Assembly: GCA_945883845.1 (NCBI GenBank)
Contig: CAMCYI010000003.1
Span: 62,001 to 126,000 of the forward strand
DNA from: Bacteriovorax stolpii
GTDB lineage: Bacteria > Bdellovibrionota > Bacteriovoracia > Bacteriovoracales > Bacteriovoracaceae
Direction of reading: 5' to 3'
DNA: 64,000 bases
The notes below the pieces were generated by a model. The model ran no database searches and was not told the origin of the DNA. It saw nothing but the letters and a program-made list of their open reading frames with translations. The translations under genes and the position numbers were made by a program. Shown here piece after piece: positions 33,581 to 41,282 of the stretch (positions are counted from its first letter, which is position 1; every line of letters begins with the position of its first letter).

Positions 33581-35963
33581 AGTTTCCATCTTCTCCGACA
33601 AAGCTTACAGAAAAAATAAGGGCAAGTATTTTGAAGCCGTTGGTAACGTCGTTATCATCAGCCAGAAAGATACAATCTACGGCGAGCTCGCCAGCATGGA
33701 TCAGGAAAAAATGCTGGTGAAAATTGAAGGTAACGTCCGCGTGATCACAAAAGATATGACCCTATATGGATCACATCTTGAATACAACCTTACAACTGGC
33801 TCCGCCAAAATTAAGAACGCACGTATTCTCACATCTGACTTTAACCTCGTGGCCACTGAACTTTTGCGGATCAACGAAAAAGAATATCTGGCGATCGAAG
33901 CAGAGTTTACCACCTGTAAGGATTGTGCGGAGTCATGGTCTATCTACGGGAAAACGATTCGTATGAAGATGGGGGACAGTGTCCAGATCAGGCACGGTCT
34001 CGCCAAAGTCAAAGGTTCGAACGTTCTTTATCTTCCGTATATTTCCATTCCAATCATGGTGAAAAGAAAAACAGGATTACTCTTTCCTGAAATTTCCAAC
34101 CGTATTCCCGAAGGGATTTCTTTCGAGCAACCGGTCTTCGTTGAGATGGGAGAGTCAAAGGACATGACGGTCAGTCCGATGTACTGGGCAAAGCGTGGAT
34201 CCGGGGGGAACTTTCAGTATCGTCAGCGGTTCAGGGAACTTTCCTGGCTCGAGTTTAATGCAAGGACGCTGAACGATTCTATTTATGAACCGGGTAAAGA
34301 AGAGAATAACGTATCTCCTTCAGGCCAAATTTTTTTCCGACACTATCTGGAAGGTGAGTCTCATCAGCAGTGGTCGCCGAATTTGAAATCACATGTCCGC
34401 TATACGGATGTAAAAGACCTGGATATGGTTCGTGTAGATCCAATTTTTATCGAGCCACGAACTCTTTCATCAGATTACGGGTTGCAAGGCCATCTAGATT
34501 ATCGTGATGACTGGTATTCTCTCAGTACTGAAGCAGACTATCTTCGAAATCAACTTTATGAAGATCCTACTAAATTTGATCAGTCATATGTTCAGGTCCT
34601 TCCGCGGGTTTCTTTTTCGACCACACCAGTTTCTATCCTTCAGAGTAAAAACCCGATGCTCCAGCATATCGTCATGGGCATGGATGGTTCGTATACCAGG
34701 TTTCGTCAGATTGGAGCGGAGGATGCGCAGTATCTTCGGAACGCAGACCGAGAATCTTTCAGGCCTTATGTCATTTGGAACTTCTTTTCGTGGGGGCCAG
34801 TCGCATTCAAGGCCCGCTATACTTATGATCAGCAGAACTATCAGTTTGATGATCATCGTCAGGAAAGTTTCGGTAAAAACGCTGGTCTGTTACAAACAGA
34901 AGCCTCGTTCACCATGGATAAAATTTTTGGTCTCGCCTTTGAAGAAAAGGTTCCGGTGAAGATGATCTCAGAAAGAGATCTCAAGAAACTACGTGAAAAA
35001 AATGAGCAGGGGCTTACTCCATTAAAGAAAACTGAAAAGGTTAATAAGTTGATCGGGGAGCTACCTCCGTTTGAGTCAGAACTTTCCAAAGAAAACATTA
35101 TCCAGGTCCGTAAGAGTTATCGTCACTCGCAGGAATTTAAATTCATCCATCATTTTATCACCGGCCAGTCGACGTATGGGAATGAGAGATTTTTTCGACA
35201 GATCAGTGATCCCAATACCGGTCAGACTGGATGGTTTGACTTTGAGGATGCGATAAGAAAAGACGAGTTTCGCTATGGTGCGAATACGACCAGAACAATC
35301 ATTCCCCCGGAGAACACGGTCGAATTTCAATGGAATAATACGCTCATTAGAAAGACACCTAAGCCGTTCAGTTATCTTGATGACGATAAGTATCTGCGTG
35401 ATAACTTTACATACAGTCGAACGGGATATTTCACCCTTTCTCAGGGTCTCCTCGTCAATGAGCAGCCGGAAGAAAAAGATATCCGTGATAAATTAACTCG
35501 TCTCCTGCTCACAACTGGATATAGCACAGACAAGTGGTCCACGACTGTGACTGAGTCGTACTTCCATTATGGTAAAAATATTTTTCAGTGGAGTTTGACG
35601 AGAAAGTTTGAATATATCAATCTCTTCTCGGCCTATAACTACAACTCGTTCCCTCCGCCGACACCGAAGTCAGGTGAGCAGCAACGGAAAAACCAGTTGA
35701 ACTCACTTTCAGTGGGCGGTCAGATCAGACCAACAGATGTTCTGGGGTTTGCGATTACGAAAGATATGGATATCGAAGCGAAACGTGACATCCGGACAAT
35801 TTACTCTCTCGATATTATGCCCAATAACAACTGCTGGATTCTGAGTCTGAACTATCGCCAATCAACAACGGTTAACAGATATTCTTTCAACGTTATCTGG
35901 AATTTTGGAGACGATAATTTTGCGAAATTCCGAGATGATTATTTTTCAGTGAAAAGATTATGA
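33477..35963 (+). CDS. lptD: LPS-assembly outer-membrane protein LptD
   Basis: LptD forms, with LptE, the pore that inserts lipopolysaccharide into the outer leaflet. I chose the ATG at 33477 because it starts a signal peptide (MERTIRLFWLLVLIISW, cleavage near VFADE). The 828-residue product then has an OstA-like periplasmic jellyroll (about 25-200: FEAVGNVVIISQKD, GSHLEYNLTTGSAKIKNARI) with a CKDC pair near 145, and a long barrel with alternating strands to the C-terminus. It overlaps folC by 104 bases and the next gene by 4. It is a key sign of a diderm with LPS. Confidence 0.88.
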   Translation: MERTIRLFWLLVLIISWHHSSKVFADEPQLQLGDKVSIFSDKAYRKNKGKYFEAVGNVVIISQKDTIYGELASMDQEKMLVKIEGNVRVITKDMTLYGSHLEYNLTTGSAKIKNARILTSDFNLVATELLRINEKEYLAIEAEFTTCKDCAESWSIYGKTIRMKMGDSVQIRHGLAKVKGSNVLYLPYISIPIMVKRKTGLLFPEISNRIPEGISFEQPVFVEMGESKDMTVSPMYWAKRGSGGNFQYRQRFRELSWLEFNARTLNDSIYEPGKEENNVSPSGQIFFRHYLEGESHQQWSPNLKSHVRYTDVKDLDMVRVDPIFIEPRTLSSDYGLQGHLDYRDDWYSLSTEADYLRNQLYEDPTKFDQSYVQVLPRVSFSTTPVSILQSKNPMLQHIVMGMDGSYTRFRQIGAEDAQYLRNADRESFRPYVIWNFFSWGPVAFKARYTYDQQNYQFDDHRQESFGKNAGLLQTEASFTMDKIFGLAFEEKVPVKMISERDLKKLREKNEQGLTPLKKTEKVNKLIGELPPFESELSKENIIQVRKSYRHSQEFKFIHHFITGQSTYGNERFFRQISDPNTGQTGWFDFEDAIRKDEFRYGANTTRTIIPPENTVEFQWNNTLIRKTPKPFSYLDDDKYLRDNFTYSRTGYFTLSQGLLVNEQPEEKDIRDKLTRLLLTTGYSTDKWSTTVTESYFHYGKNIFQWSLTRKFEYINLFSAYNYNSFPPPTPKSGEQQRKNQLNSLSVGGQIRPTDVLGFAITKDMDIEAKRDIRTIYSLDIMPNNNCWILSLNYRQSTTVNRYSFNVIWNFGDDNFAKFRDDYFSVKRL

Positions 35964-36520
35964 ACAAAAAAGTACTCTTCATTGAGTTCGACGATAGTTT
36001 TTCCTACAACGTTTGCCAGGAACTGACTGATCTCGGACTCGAAGTGCAAATGATGAACTGGAAAGATTTTGATATCCTTCCGGATAATGGAATTCTTGTT
36101 CTAGGACCTGGTCCCGGTCATCCTGATGACTATCAAAGAATTTTTCCCCTGCTTGTAGAATGGCTAAAAAAGAAAAATCCTTTCTTCGGCGTTTGCCTCG
36201 GTCACCAGATTTTCTGGCGACTTTTAGGTGAAAATGTCGTGCGGGCCCAGGTTCCTTTACACGGCCAGAAAGTAGAACTTCGTCTTGATGCAGACTGGTC
36301 TGAGTGGCTCAAGCTGGCGTCTCCGGTTTCGGTTCAACGGTACAATTCACTTTGCGTCCCAGCTCAGGCCCAACTAAGAAATCCTGAATTCAAGAACTTC
36401 ATTCAGGATGAGGAGATTATTATGACGAGGGGAGAGCATGTATTAACATACCAATTTCATCCGGAATCGATGGGCACAACTTTCCGTCAGGCGTTTTTCC
36501 GTCCTCTCCTCGAGGTTTAG
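35960..36520 (+). CDS. class I glutamine amidotransferase, PabA/TrpG type
   Basis: The 186-residue protein supplies ammonia from glutamine to a chorismate enzyme. It has the opening DDSFSYNVCQEL, the oxyanion loop LGPGPGHPDD near 47-56, the catalytic cysteine in FFGVCLGHQIF near 74-84 (Cys) and HPES near the end (His, Glu). This is the pattern of aminodeoxychorismate or anthranilate synthase component II. No partner synthase (PabB/TrpE) lies in the window. The nearby folC makes a folate role (PabA) the better guess. It overlaps lptD by 4 bases. Confidence 0.88.
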   Translation: MNKKVLFIEFDDSFSYNVCQELTDLGLEVQMMNWKDFDILPDNGILVLGPGPGHPDDYQRIFPLLVEWLKKKNPFFGVCLGHQIFWRLLGENVVRAQVPLHGQKVELRLDADWSEWLKLASPVSVQRYNSLCVPAQAQLRNPEFKNFIQDEEIIMTRGEHVLTYQFHPESMGTTFRQAFFRPLLEV

Positions 36521-36521
36521 G

Positions 36522-36527
36522 TATACT
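36522..36527 (+). promoter_or_regulatory. possible -10 box of a leaderless promoter
   Basis: TATACT ends 6 bases before the ATG at 36534, the same distance as in the other predicted leaderless promoters of the window. A good -35 box is not evident, and a GAGGGG directly before the ATG is too close to act as a normal ribosome binding site. Confidence 0.35.
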
Positions 36528-36533
36528 GAGGGG

Positions 36534-37133
36534 ATGAAAGGTCCCATGGTCCATGGGTGTTATGATGCCGACACACTTCGGAACCTTAAAGAAATAGGCA
36601 TTCGTCAGTTTGGTTTTGATCTCCGTGGGCGAAGCCCTAATCTCATTCCTTATCATCAACTTAAAGAATTTCTCAAAGACATGACAGGCGAAAAGATTCA
36701 TCTTATTTTTGGGAATGATAAACCTTCTACTGTCCTATCATTTCTCAATCTCCTTTCTGATTTTAAGTCGCAAATCTCTCTCGAATTCAGAGATGTTCAG
36801 CTTTCATCCTCTTATGAATCTTTGAACGTTCCTTATTATTGGTATTTCAATCCGCAAGGAAACTGGAAAGAAATTTTTCAGGGCCCCAATCTTAAGGGAG
36901 TCATACTTCCGCTTGAGCATCAGGATATTTATCAGTCCGATAAATATTTCTGGGAGACAATCGAAAGAAGAAATCTCGACGTTTATATCCATGCTGTAAA
37001 TTTTAAGGAAGCCTTGAAACTTCAAAAAGATCCGAATCTTCAAGTGAGTCTCGATCTCAACCGAGAAATAGAGATCGGTTTTCGTCGCGTAGACCAGAAT
37101 CGTCTTCGCAGAGAAATTTTGGAGATCTTTTGA
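36534..37133 (+). CDS. TrpF-like TIM-barrel protein, probably non-catalytic
   Basis: The 199-residue product resembles phosphoribosylanthranilate isomerase at its start. HGCYDADTLRNLKEIGIRQFGFDLRGRSPNLIP-type sequence (residues 7-40) corresponds to the KICG...GADAIGF...SPR region, with Cys9 in the place of the catalytic base. Further on the fit fades: QLHG reads SLEFRD, and neither the second catalytic Asp nor the phosphate-binding GGTG loop is visible. It may be a diverged isomerase with a new role. It follows the amidotransferase by 13 bases and overlaps surE by 1 base. Confidence 0.5.
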   Translation: MKGPMVHGCYDADTLRNLKEIGIRQFGFDLRGRSPNLIPYHQLKEFLKDMTGEKIHLIFGNDKPSTVLSFLNLLSDFKSQISLEFRDVQLSSSYESLNVPYYWYFNPQGNWKEIFQGPNLKGVILPLEHQDIYQSDKYFWETIERRNLDVYIHAVNFKEALKLQKDPNLQVSLDLNREIEIGFRRVDQNRLRREILEIF

Positions 37134-37909
37134 TGAATGTTCTACTTTCAAATGACGACGGTGTTCACGCTCCTGGCATCCGAACTCTCTATAACGAAAT
37201 TCACTCTTTTCATCAGACAACCCTTATCGCACCATTAGAGGAGCGTTCTACTACAGGACATAGCTTGAGTCTCGACAAGCCTCTGCGTCTGGAAAAATTT
37301 TCGGATAACATCTATGGTTGTTCAGGGTTTCCAGGAGACTGTGTTCTTGTGGGACTTGGTCACGTTTTGAAAAATGCGAGACCAGATGTCGTTGTTTCAG
37401 GTATCAACCGTGGAGCAAATTTGGGACAGGATCTCTACTACTCAGGCACAGTCGCCGCTGCGAGAGAAGCAGCTTTTCATCGTGTGCCCGCACTCGCTGT
37501 AAGCCTGGTTCTTAGTCATGTTCAAGATGAACAGCACTATCAATCCGCCGCAACTTTTATCAAATGGTGTCTGGATGTCGAACTTCATAAACACTGTCCA
37601 CCGATGACATTGTTGAATATCAATGTTCCAAATCTTGAGATGAAAAACATCAAGGGTTGCAAATTAACTCAGACAGGTTTTCGTCGATATTCTGAAGAGA
37701 TCCATGCTAGAATTGATACGAGAGGCAGAGATTATTATTGGATCGCAGGACTTTACGAAGGGTATGACCCTCGTCCGGATTCCGACTGTCACGCTGTCCA
37801 TGAAGGATATGTGGCCATCACACAACATAAGTTAATTGATGGTCTTTCACTCGATCCATCTTCCCTGGAAGATGTCGTGAGGAAATTGAATGCGAAATTT
37901 GTTTCTTAA
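37133..37909 (+). CDS. surE: 5'-nucleotidase SurE
   Basis: SurE is a metal-dependent nucleoside monophosphate and short-polyphosphate phosphatase. The 258-residue product has LLSNDDGVHAPGI near 4-16 (metal-binding Asp8 and Asp9), PLEERSTTGHSL near 39-50, GFPGDCV near 66-72 and VVSGINRGANLGQDLYYSGTVAAAREA near 88-114. The ATG at 37133 has GGAG 8 bases ahead; the TTG just before it is not needed. The end overlaps the NlpD-like gene by 20 bases; surE and nlpD are also neighbours in gammaproteobacteria. Confidence 0.95.
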   Translation: MNVLLSNDDGVHAPGIRTLYNEIHSFHQTTLIAPLEERSTTGHSLSLDKPLRLEKFSDNIYGCSGFPGDCVLVGLGHVLKNARPDVVVSGINRGANLGQDLYYSGTVAAAREAAFHRVPALAVSLVLSHVQDEQHYQSAATFIKWCLDVELHKHCPPMTLLNINVPNLEMKNIKGCKLTQTGFRRYSEEIHARIDTRGRDYYWIAGLYEGYDPRPDSDCHAVHEGYVAITQHKLIDGLSLDPSSLEDVVRKLNAKFVS

Positions 37910-38543
37910 TTTTTTGATTCTCGGAATGCTCAGCTTTTCATGCTCCAGTATGAAGAGCGGGCAGTATATCTACGTTGAAACGCCGACCCACGCCAAAAAA
38001 ATTGCCAAACGCTACGGCGTGACCGAACAAGAACTTAAAAACGCAAATCCCTCAAAATCTTTTGAAAAACAGTGGATCTTCATTCCGAGTAAAGTGGGCT
38101 TCGCTCACATGCTCTTCAATAACACTTACGTCATTGAAGATTACTCAAGCCTTGGTAGTGGCCGCTTCCTCTGGCCAGTTCCGAACTTTTACAAAGTTTC
38201 TTCAAGTTTCGGCCAGCGCGGTCGCAAGCACCATGACGGAATCGATATTCCGGCTCCGAAAGGGACTCCGATCATTTCTGTTGATGCTGGTGTCGTAATT
38301 TATTCTGATAATGGAATTCGCGGGTACGGTAACATGATTGTTGTTTCTCACGGCGACGACATCTTTACAGTGTACGCACACAACTCGAAGAACAAGGTTG
38401 ATAAGGGTGACAAGGTCAAGAAGGGTGAAGTGATCGGGTTGATCGGTAACACCGGAAGATCAACGGGGCCGCACCTGCACTTTGAAATCCGGGTAAAGAA
38501 TCTTGTGAGAAATCCCGCTCAGTATTTGTCTAAAAAGCAGTAA
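37890..38543 (+). CDS. NlpD-like lipoprotein: LysM and M23 peptidase domains
   Basis: The 217-residue product has a signal ending LSFSC, so Cys18 is the lipidation site. A LysM-like segment (AKKIAKRYGVTEQELKNAN) spans about 34-70, and a LytM/M23 endopeptidase domain spans about 95-210. The domain keeps the zinc ligands His and Asp in HHDGIDIPAP and the HLHFE motif near the end, with a GYGNMIVVSHGD strand between, so it may be active, unlike E. coli NlpD. It is a likely cell-wall hydrolase or amidase activator in the periplasm. Operon with surE. Confidence 0.9.
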   Translation: MRNLFLNFLILGMLSFSCSSMKSGQYIYVETPTHAKKIAKRYGVTEQELKNANPSKSFEKQWIFIPSKVGFAHMLFNNTYVIEDYSSLGSGRFLWPVPNFYKVSSSFGQRGRKHHDGIDIPAPKGTPIISVDAGVVIYSDNGIRGYGNMIVVSHGDDIFTVYAHNSKNKVDKGDKVKKGEVIGLIGNTGRSTGPHLHFEIRVKNLVRNPAQYLSKKQ

Positions 38544-38557
38544 TCTCAAACTGAAAA

Positions 38558-39154
38558 CTAAGCTTCTTTCTTTTTCTCGTACTTCTCAAGGAGCTTGAGA
38601 TACATGATCGCAGTATTCCTCGCGTCCTCAAGTGCTGTATGAGCTACTGCACCCATTCCCAGATGATTCATCAGATTTGAACCTGAATCCATACCCATCG
38701 GGAGCATCCCGAGATCTATGAGGCTGTAACCAACTCCTGAAAGATCGAGGTTACGGTGGTGAAAATACTTTCTCATGAAATCCCAGCCCAAATCTCGGGT
38801 CATGAAGGGCAGGTCGATCGCCGTCATGGATTTTCCAAAAAGGACGATCTTTCCGGAGCTGAAATACGCTTTCACTTCCGGGCTCTCGAGATATTTTTTT
38901 AGGTACTCTTTGAACTCCGACATCGTGATGCCTTCGGAGTTTGCTTTTCGGATAATTTTTTCGTTGTGATCGCGGACCCAGGGATCCAGTGAATCTCTGA
39001 GATCTTCAAAAGAAGGGCAGTGGACGTAAGTGGTGCGGGCCAGAGATTCTTCGAGTCGCTTGAACTGAGTATCAAAAGGAATCATGGCGAATTCGATGAT
39101 CTGGCAGTTCTCTGCCAGTCCGGTCGCTTCAATGTCGATGCTGAGATATTTCAT
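38558..39154 (-). CDS. DEDDh 3'-5' exonuclease, DnaQ/RNase T type
   Basis: The 198 residues contain exonuclease motif I SIDIEATGL (Asp7, Glu9), motif II in GKSMTAIDLPFMTRDLG with its Asp near 114, and motif III HTALEDARNT near 172-181 (His and Asp). This is the complete DEDDh set. There is no polymerase or tau-binding part, so it is a stand-alone exonuclease for DNA or RNA; the exact substrate is not clear. Its start codon is buried in the 12-bp hairpin described at 39153-39191. Confidence 0.88.
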   Translation of the reverse strand: MKYLSIDIEATGLAENCQIIEFAMIPFDTQFKRLEESLARTTYVHCPSFEDLRDSLDPWVRDHNEKIIRKANSEGITMSEFKEYLKKYLESPEVKAYFSSGKIVLFGKSMTAIDLPFMTRDLGWDFMRKYFHHRNLDLSGVGYSLIDLGMLPMGMDSGSNLMNHLGMGAVAHTALEDARNTAIMYLKLLEKYEKKKEA

Positions 39155-39191
39155 AGTGGGCCCCTTCTCGTTTATTCTAGGGGCCCACTAT
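39153..39191 (-). promoter_or_regulatory. 12-bp perfect hairpin overlapping the exonuclease start codon
   Basis: On the minus strand the arms ATAGTGGGCCCC and GGGGCCCACTAT (plus coordinates 39180-39191 and 39153-39164) are perfect complements around a 15-base loop that carries AACGAGAA. The 3' arm ends in the AT of the exonuclease ATG. It is 21 bases downstream of the nuclease gene at 39213 and lacks a U-run, so it should reduce ribosome access rather than terminate. Confidence 0.75.
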
Positions 39192-39212
39192 TGATAGGGC
39201 AATTGAAAAGAA

Positions 39213-40103
39213 CTATTGAACCGTCGCTGTCATAGGGCAATGGTCAGAAACCTGGCCATAGATGATGCCGAGGTCTTTTACAGAAGATTCACGGCAGGAA
39301 ACTTTCTGACAATGACCGTGGATAACGGTATTGGCACGTGTCTTATTAAGCCCCGGGGACATTACGATGTGGTCAAGAAGTGATGGTGTTTCAATTCCAT
39401 CATCAGAACCACCCCACCAGTAAGCAGAGCATTTCAGGTTCGAAGCTGCATCGATTCCGCCGACGCTTGAAACCAGAGTTGTCATGAGCTTGTAGTCACT
39501 CCCACGAGAGAGGTACTCAGTCGTATTCATATCACCAGCGATGTAGAAATCCTGGATGCCGAATTTTGCTTTGTAGTTTGTGATGATGTCTTTCATGATT
39601 TGAAATTGCTTCGTTCTCTTAGTGAGGGATTGTGAATCAGATCCTGACTTTAAATGAACCGTTACGCCGAAAAACTTCTGACCTGTGGCTCGGATTTTAA
39701 AGAGGGCGATAGCAGCTGGACGTGAACCAGAGTTACAACCACCTGGAGTTCCCGGCTCAGCAATGCTCATCTCTTCATGGAAAGAAATGAGTTCGACAGT
39801 ATTCTTATTAAACATAAACCCGAGTTTTTGTCCGTGCTCGCCACCACAACGACTGAGTTCAGTGTCGTATCCAGGAAGAGTCGCAGCTACGAATCTTTCA
39901 AACTCTGCTGTGTTATTGATTTCTTCTACGCTCAATACATCTGTTTTCAAACTTGTCAGAAGTTTTCCAAGTTCGCTCTTATTCGTGTGGATACGAGCTC
40001 TTTCATCATAATCAAAGTTTCTGATGTTATAGGTACCAATGGTAAAGCTGGCGTACGCGCCGAGAGAAAGACAGAAGAGGGCCAGAGTGAGGAGCTTTTT
40101 CAT
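39213..40103 (-). CDS. secreted endonuclease/exonuclease/phosphatase-family nuclease
   Basis: The 296-residue protein has a signal peptide ending near GAYA and the DNase I-like fold signature. TYNIRNFD near 24-31, VLSVEEIN near 57-64 (metal-binding Glu), VTVHLKSG near 152, AGDMNTTEY near 195 and VSDHCPM at the end (Asp-His pair) are present. Extra cysteines (CGGE, CNSG, CSAYW, CQKVSC) suggest disulfides for life outside the cytoplasm. In a predator it could digest prey nucleic acid; that is inference. The ATG follows AGGAACCC. Confidence 0.88.
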   Translation of the reverse strand: MKKLLTLALFCLSLGAYASFTIGTYNIRNFDYDERARIHTNKSELGKLLTSLKTDVLSVEEINNTAEFERFVAATLPGYDTELSRCGGEHGQKLGFMFNKNTVELISFHEEMSIAEPGTPGGCNSGSRPAAIALFKIRATGQKFFGVTVHLKSGSDSQSLTKRTKQFQIMKDIITNYKAKFGIQDFYIAGDMNTTEYLSRGSDYKLMTTLVSSVGGIDAASNLKCSAYWWGGSDDGIETPSLLDHIVMSPGLNKTRANTVIHGHCQKVSCRESSVKDLGIIYGQVSDHCPMTATVQ

Positions 40104-40122
40104 GGGTTCCTTTGTATTAGCG

Positions 40123-40136
40123 GAAGTTATAACTTC
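40123..40136. promoter_or_regulatory. 14-bp perfect palindrome upstream of the secreted nuclease gene
   Basis: GAAGTTATAACTTC stands 20 bases before the nuclease start codon, in its promoter or leader region. Perfect palindromes of this size are typical of dimeric repressor sites; the protein is unknown. Confidence 0.45.
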
Positions 40137-40189
40137 TATTAGTTAGTCTTATGTTTTTTCGTCCTGACTTTACTGAGCAGGCCATTAGG

Positions 40190-40219
40190 TTGACAAGTAA
40201 AAACACGTGAATTTATGTT
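40190..40219 (+). promoter_or_regulatory. candidate promoter for the gene at 40342
   Basis: TTGACA (40190-40195), an 18-base spacer and TATGTT (40214-40219) lie upstream of the exported-protein gene and would leave a leader of about 115 bases. The inverted pair ACACGT / ACGTGT spans the start region. Confidence 0.45.
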
Positions 40220-40341
40220 AAGAATGCGGTAATGGCTACATGCGTTAACGTGTCAAATTTCCATCACCCCTGCCAGCCGTTGACTTTAAGGGTCGAACAA
40301 TGGTTTTTAACGCTCTGTGAACGCATAAATAAGGGGATTAC

Positions 40342-41046
40342 ATGTTTAGAAACATCGCACTTCTGGGTCTGGTCCTCATCGTAACGAGTGCCCAGGTACA
40401 AGCAGAAATACTTACTGAAGAAGAGCAGAACCAGCTCACGATTGCCCGTGTAGAGGTCAAGCAGGTCGGTGGCAAGACAATGATGGAAGAAACGAATCTT
40501 CATTCCAAGATGGTTGACCTGAATCAGGTTGATCCAGGAAGAGTGGTTTCAATTGCCAGAGATGTCGTGGCCCTCGGTGAAGACATTTACCGTCTTGTGA
40601 TCAAAGGGAAGCCGACGAACACGACATCGTATGCTCCTTTGAGCATTGTTCCGAAAGTTAACGGTGTAGCTGCTGATCCATTTGACCTTGAGAATTTCAG
40701 AGTCCCTGTGAAGTACACTTACGAAATGAACTACTATAACCTCTACAACATGAACGTCGTGAAGTTCCGTTACAGCGTTATCTATTCATACGGTGGAACG
40801 TTCAACGGAACTGGTGCCTACATTACAGGTGCTCAGATCGTTCCTGAGTCGGTGAAGACGCTCTTTGGTTTTGATTTCAGTGCGACCATGAAGCTTGGTG
40901 GAATCCAGAACAATGGAACAAAAGCGAATCCGATTGCCGGAGCAACTCTTCTTCTTGAGCACAACGTAAGCTCAGTGATGAATGCAGTAACGAAAGTAGA
41001 CACCTTCTTCATTACAGGAAGAGGCGGATTCAAGGCCTATAAATAA
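40342..41046 (+). CDS. exported protein of unknown function
   Basis: The 234-residue product has a signal peptide (MFRNIALLGLVLIVTSAQVQA, cleavage near QAEI). The mature protein is rich in beta-forming stretches, with aromatic YTYEMNYYNLYNMNVVKFRYSVIYSYGG-type sequence near 128-155 and glycine-asparagine turns. No cysteines were noticed in the mature part. The family is not recognised; a beta-sandwich or outer-membrane-associated fold is possible. The ATG follows AAGGGG. Its end overlaps the convergent ferredoxin gene by 10 bases. Confidence 0.7.
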   Translation: MFRNIALLGLVLIVTSAQVQAEILTEEEQNQLTIARVEVKQVGGKTMMEETNLHSKMVDLNQVDPGRVVSIARDVVALGEDIYRLVIKGKPTNTTSYAPLSIVPKVNGVAADPFDLENFRVPVKYTYEMNYYNLYNMNVVKFRYSVIYSYGGTFNGTGAYITGAQIVPESVKTLFGFDFSATMKLGGIQNNGTKANPIAGATLLLEHNVSSVMNAVTKVDTFFITGRGGFKAYK

Positions 41047-41282
41047 GCGACTTCTATAATCCCGTCGGGCTGCCTCTCAAGAAATTCCTTGAGAGTCAGT
41101 TCACAGGTCAGCCAGTCATTTTGAATTGAACATTTTTTGCACACACCTTCTCCACCACACGAAGACGCAATCGTAAATTTTTTCTCTCTCAACCAGTCCA
41201 GCAAATTTTTAGGATAGTCACCCTCCAAGGCCTCGACCGGATAGACACGTCCGCTCGCCAGGCCTTTGACTTTTATCTGCAC
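41037..41282 (-). CDS. small [2Fe-2S] ferredoxin-like protein
   Basis: This is an 81-residue electron-transfer protein. Cysteines at 42, 48, 51 and 60 form C-x5-C-x2-C followed by a fourth after 8 residues. The first three fit the plant-type [2Fe-2S] loop (SCGGEGVCKKC), while the last spacing is far shorter than the usual 25-30, so the cluster site is compact or altered. No reductase partner lies next to it. The start overlaps the end of the lipoprotein gene at 41273, so both are on one transcript. Confidence 0.75.
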   Translation of the reverse strand: MQIKVKGLASGRVYPVEALEGDYPKNLLDWLREKKFTIASSCGGEGVCKKCSIQNDWLTCELTLKEFLERQPDGIIEVAYL

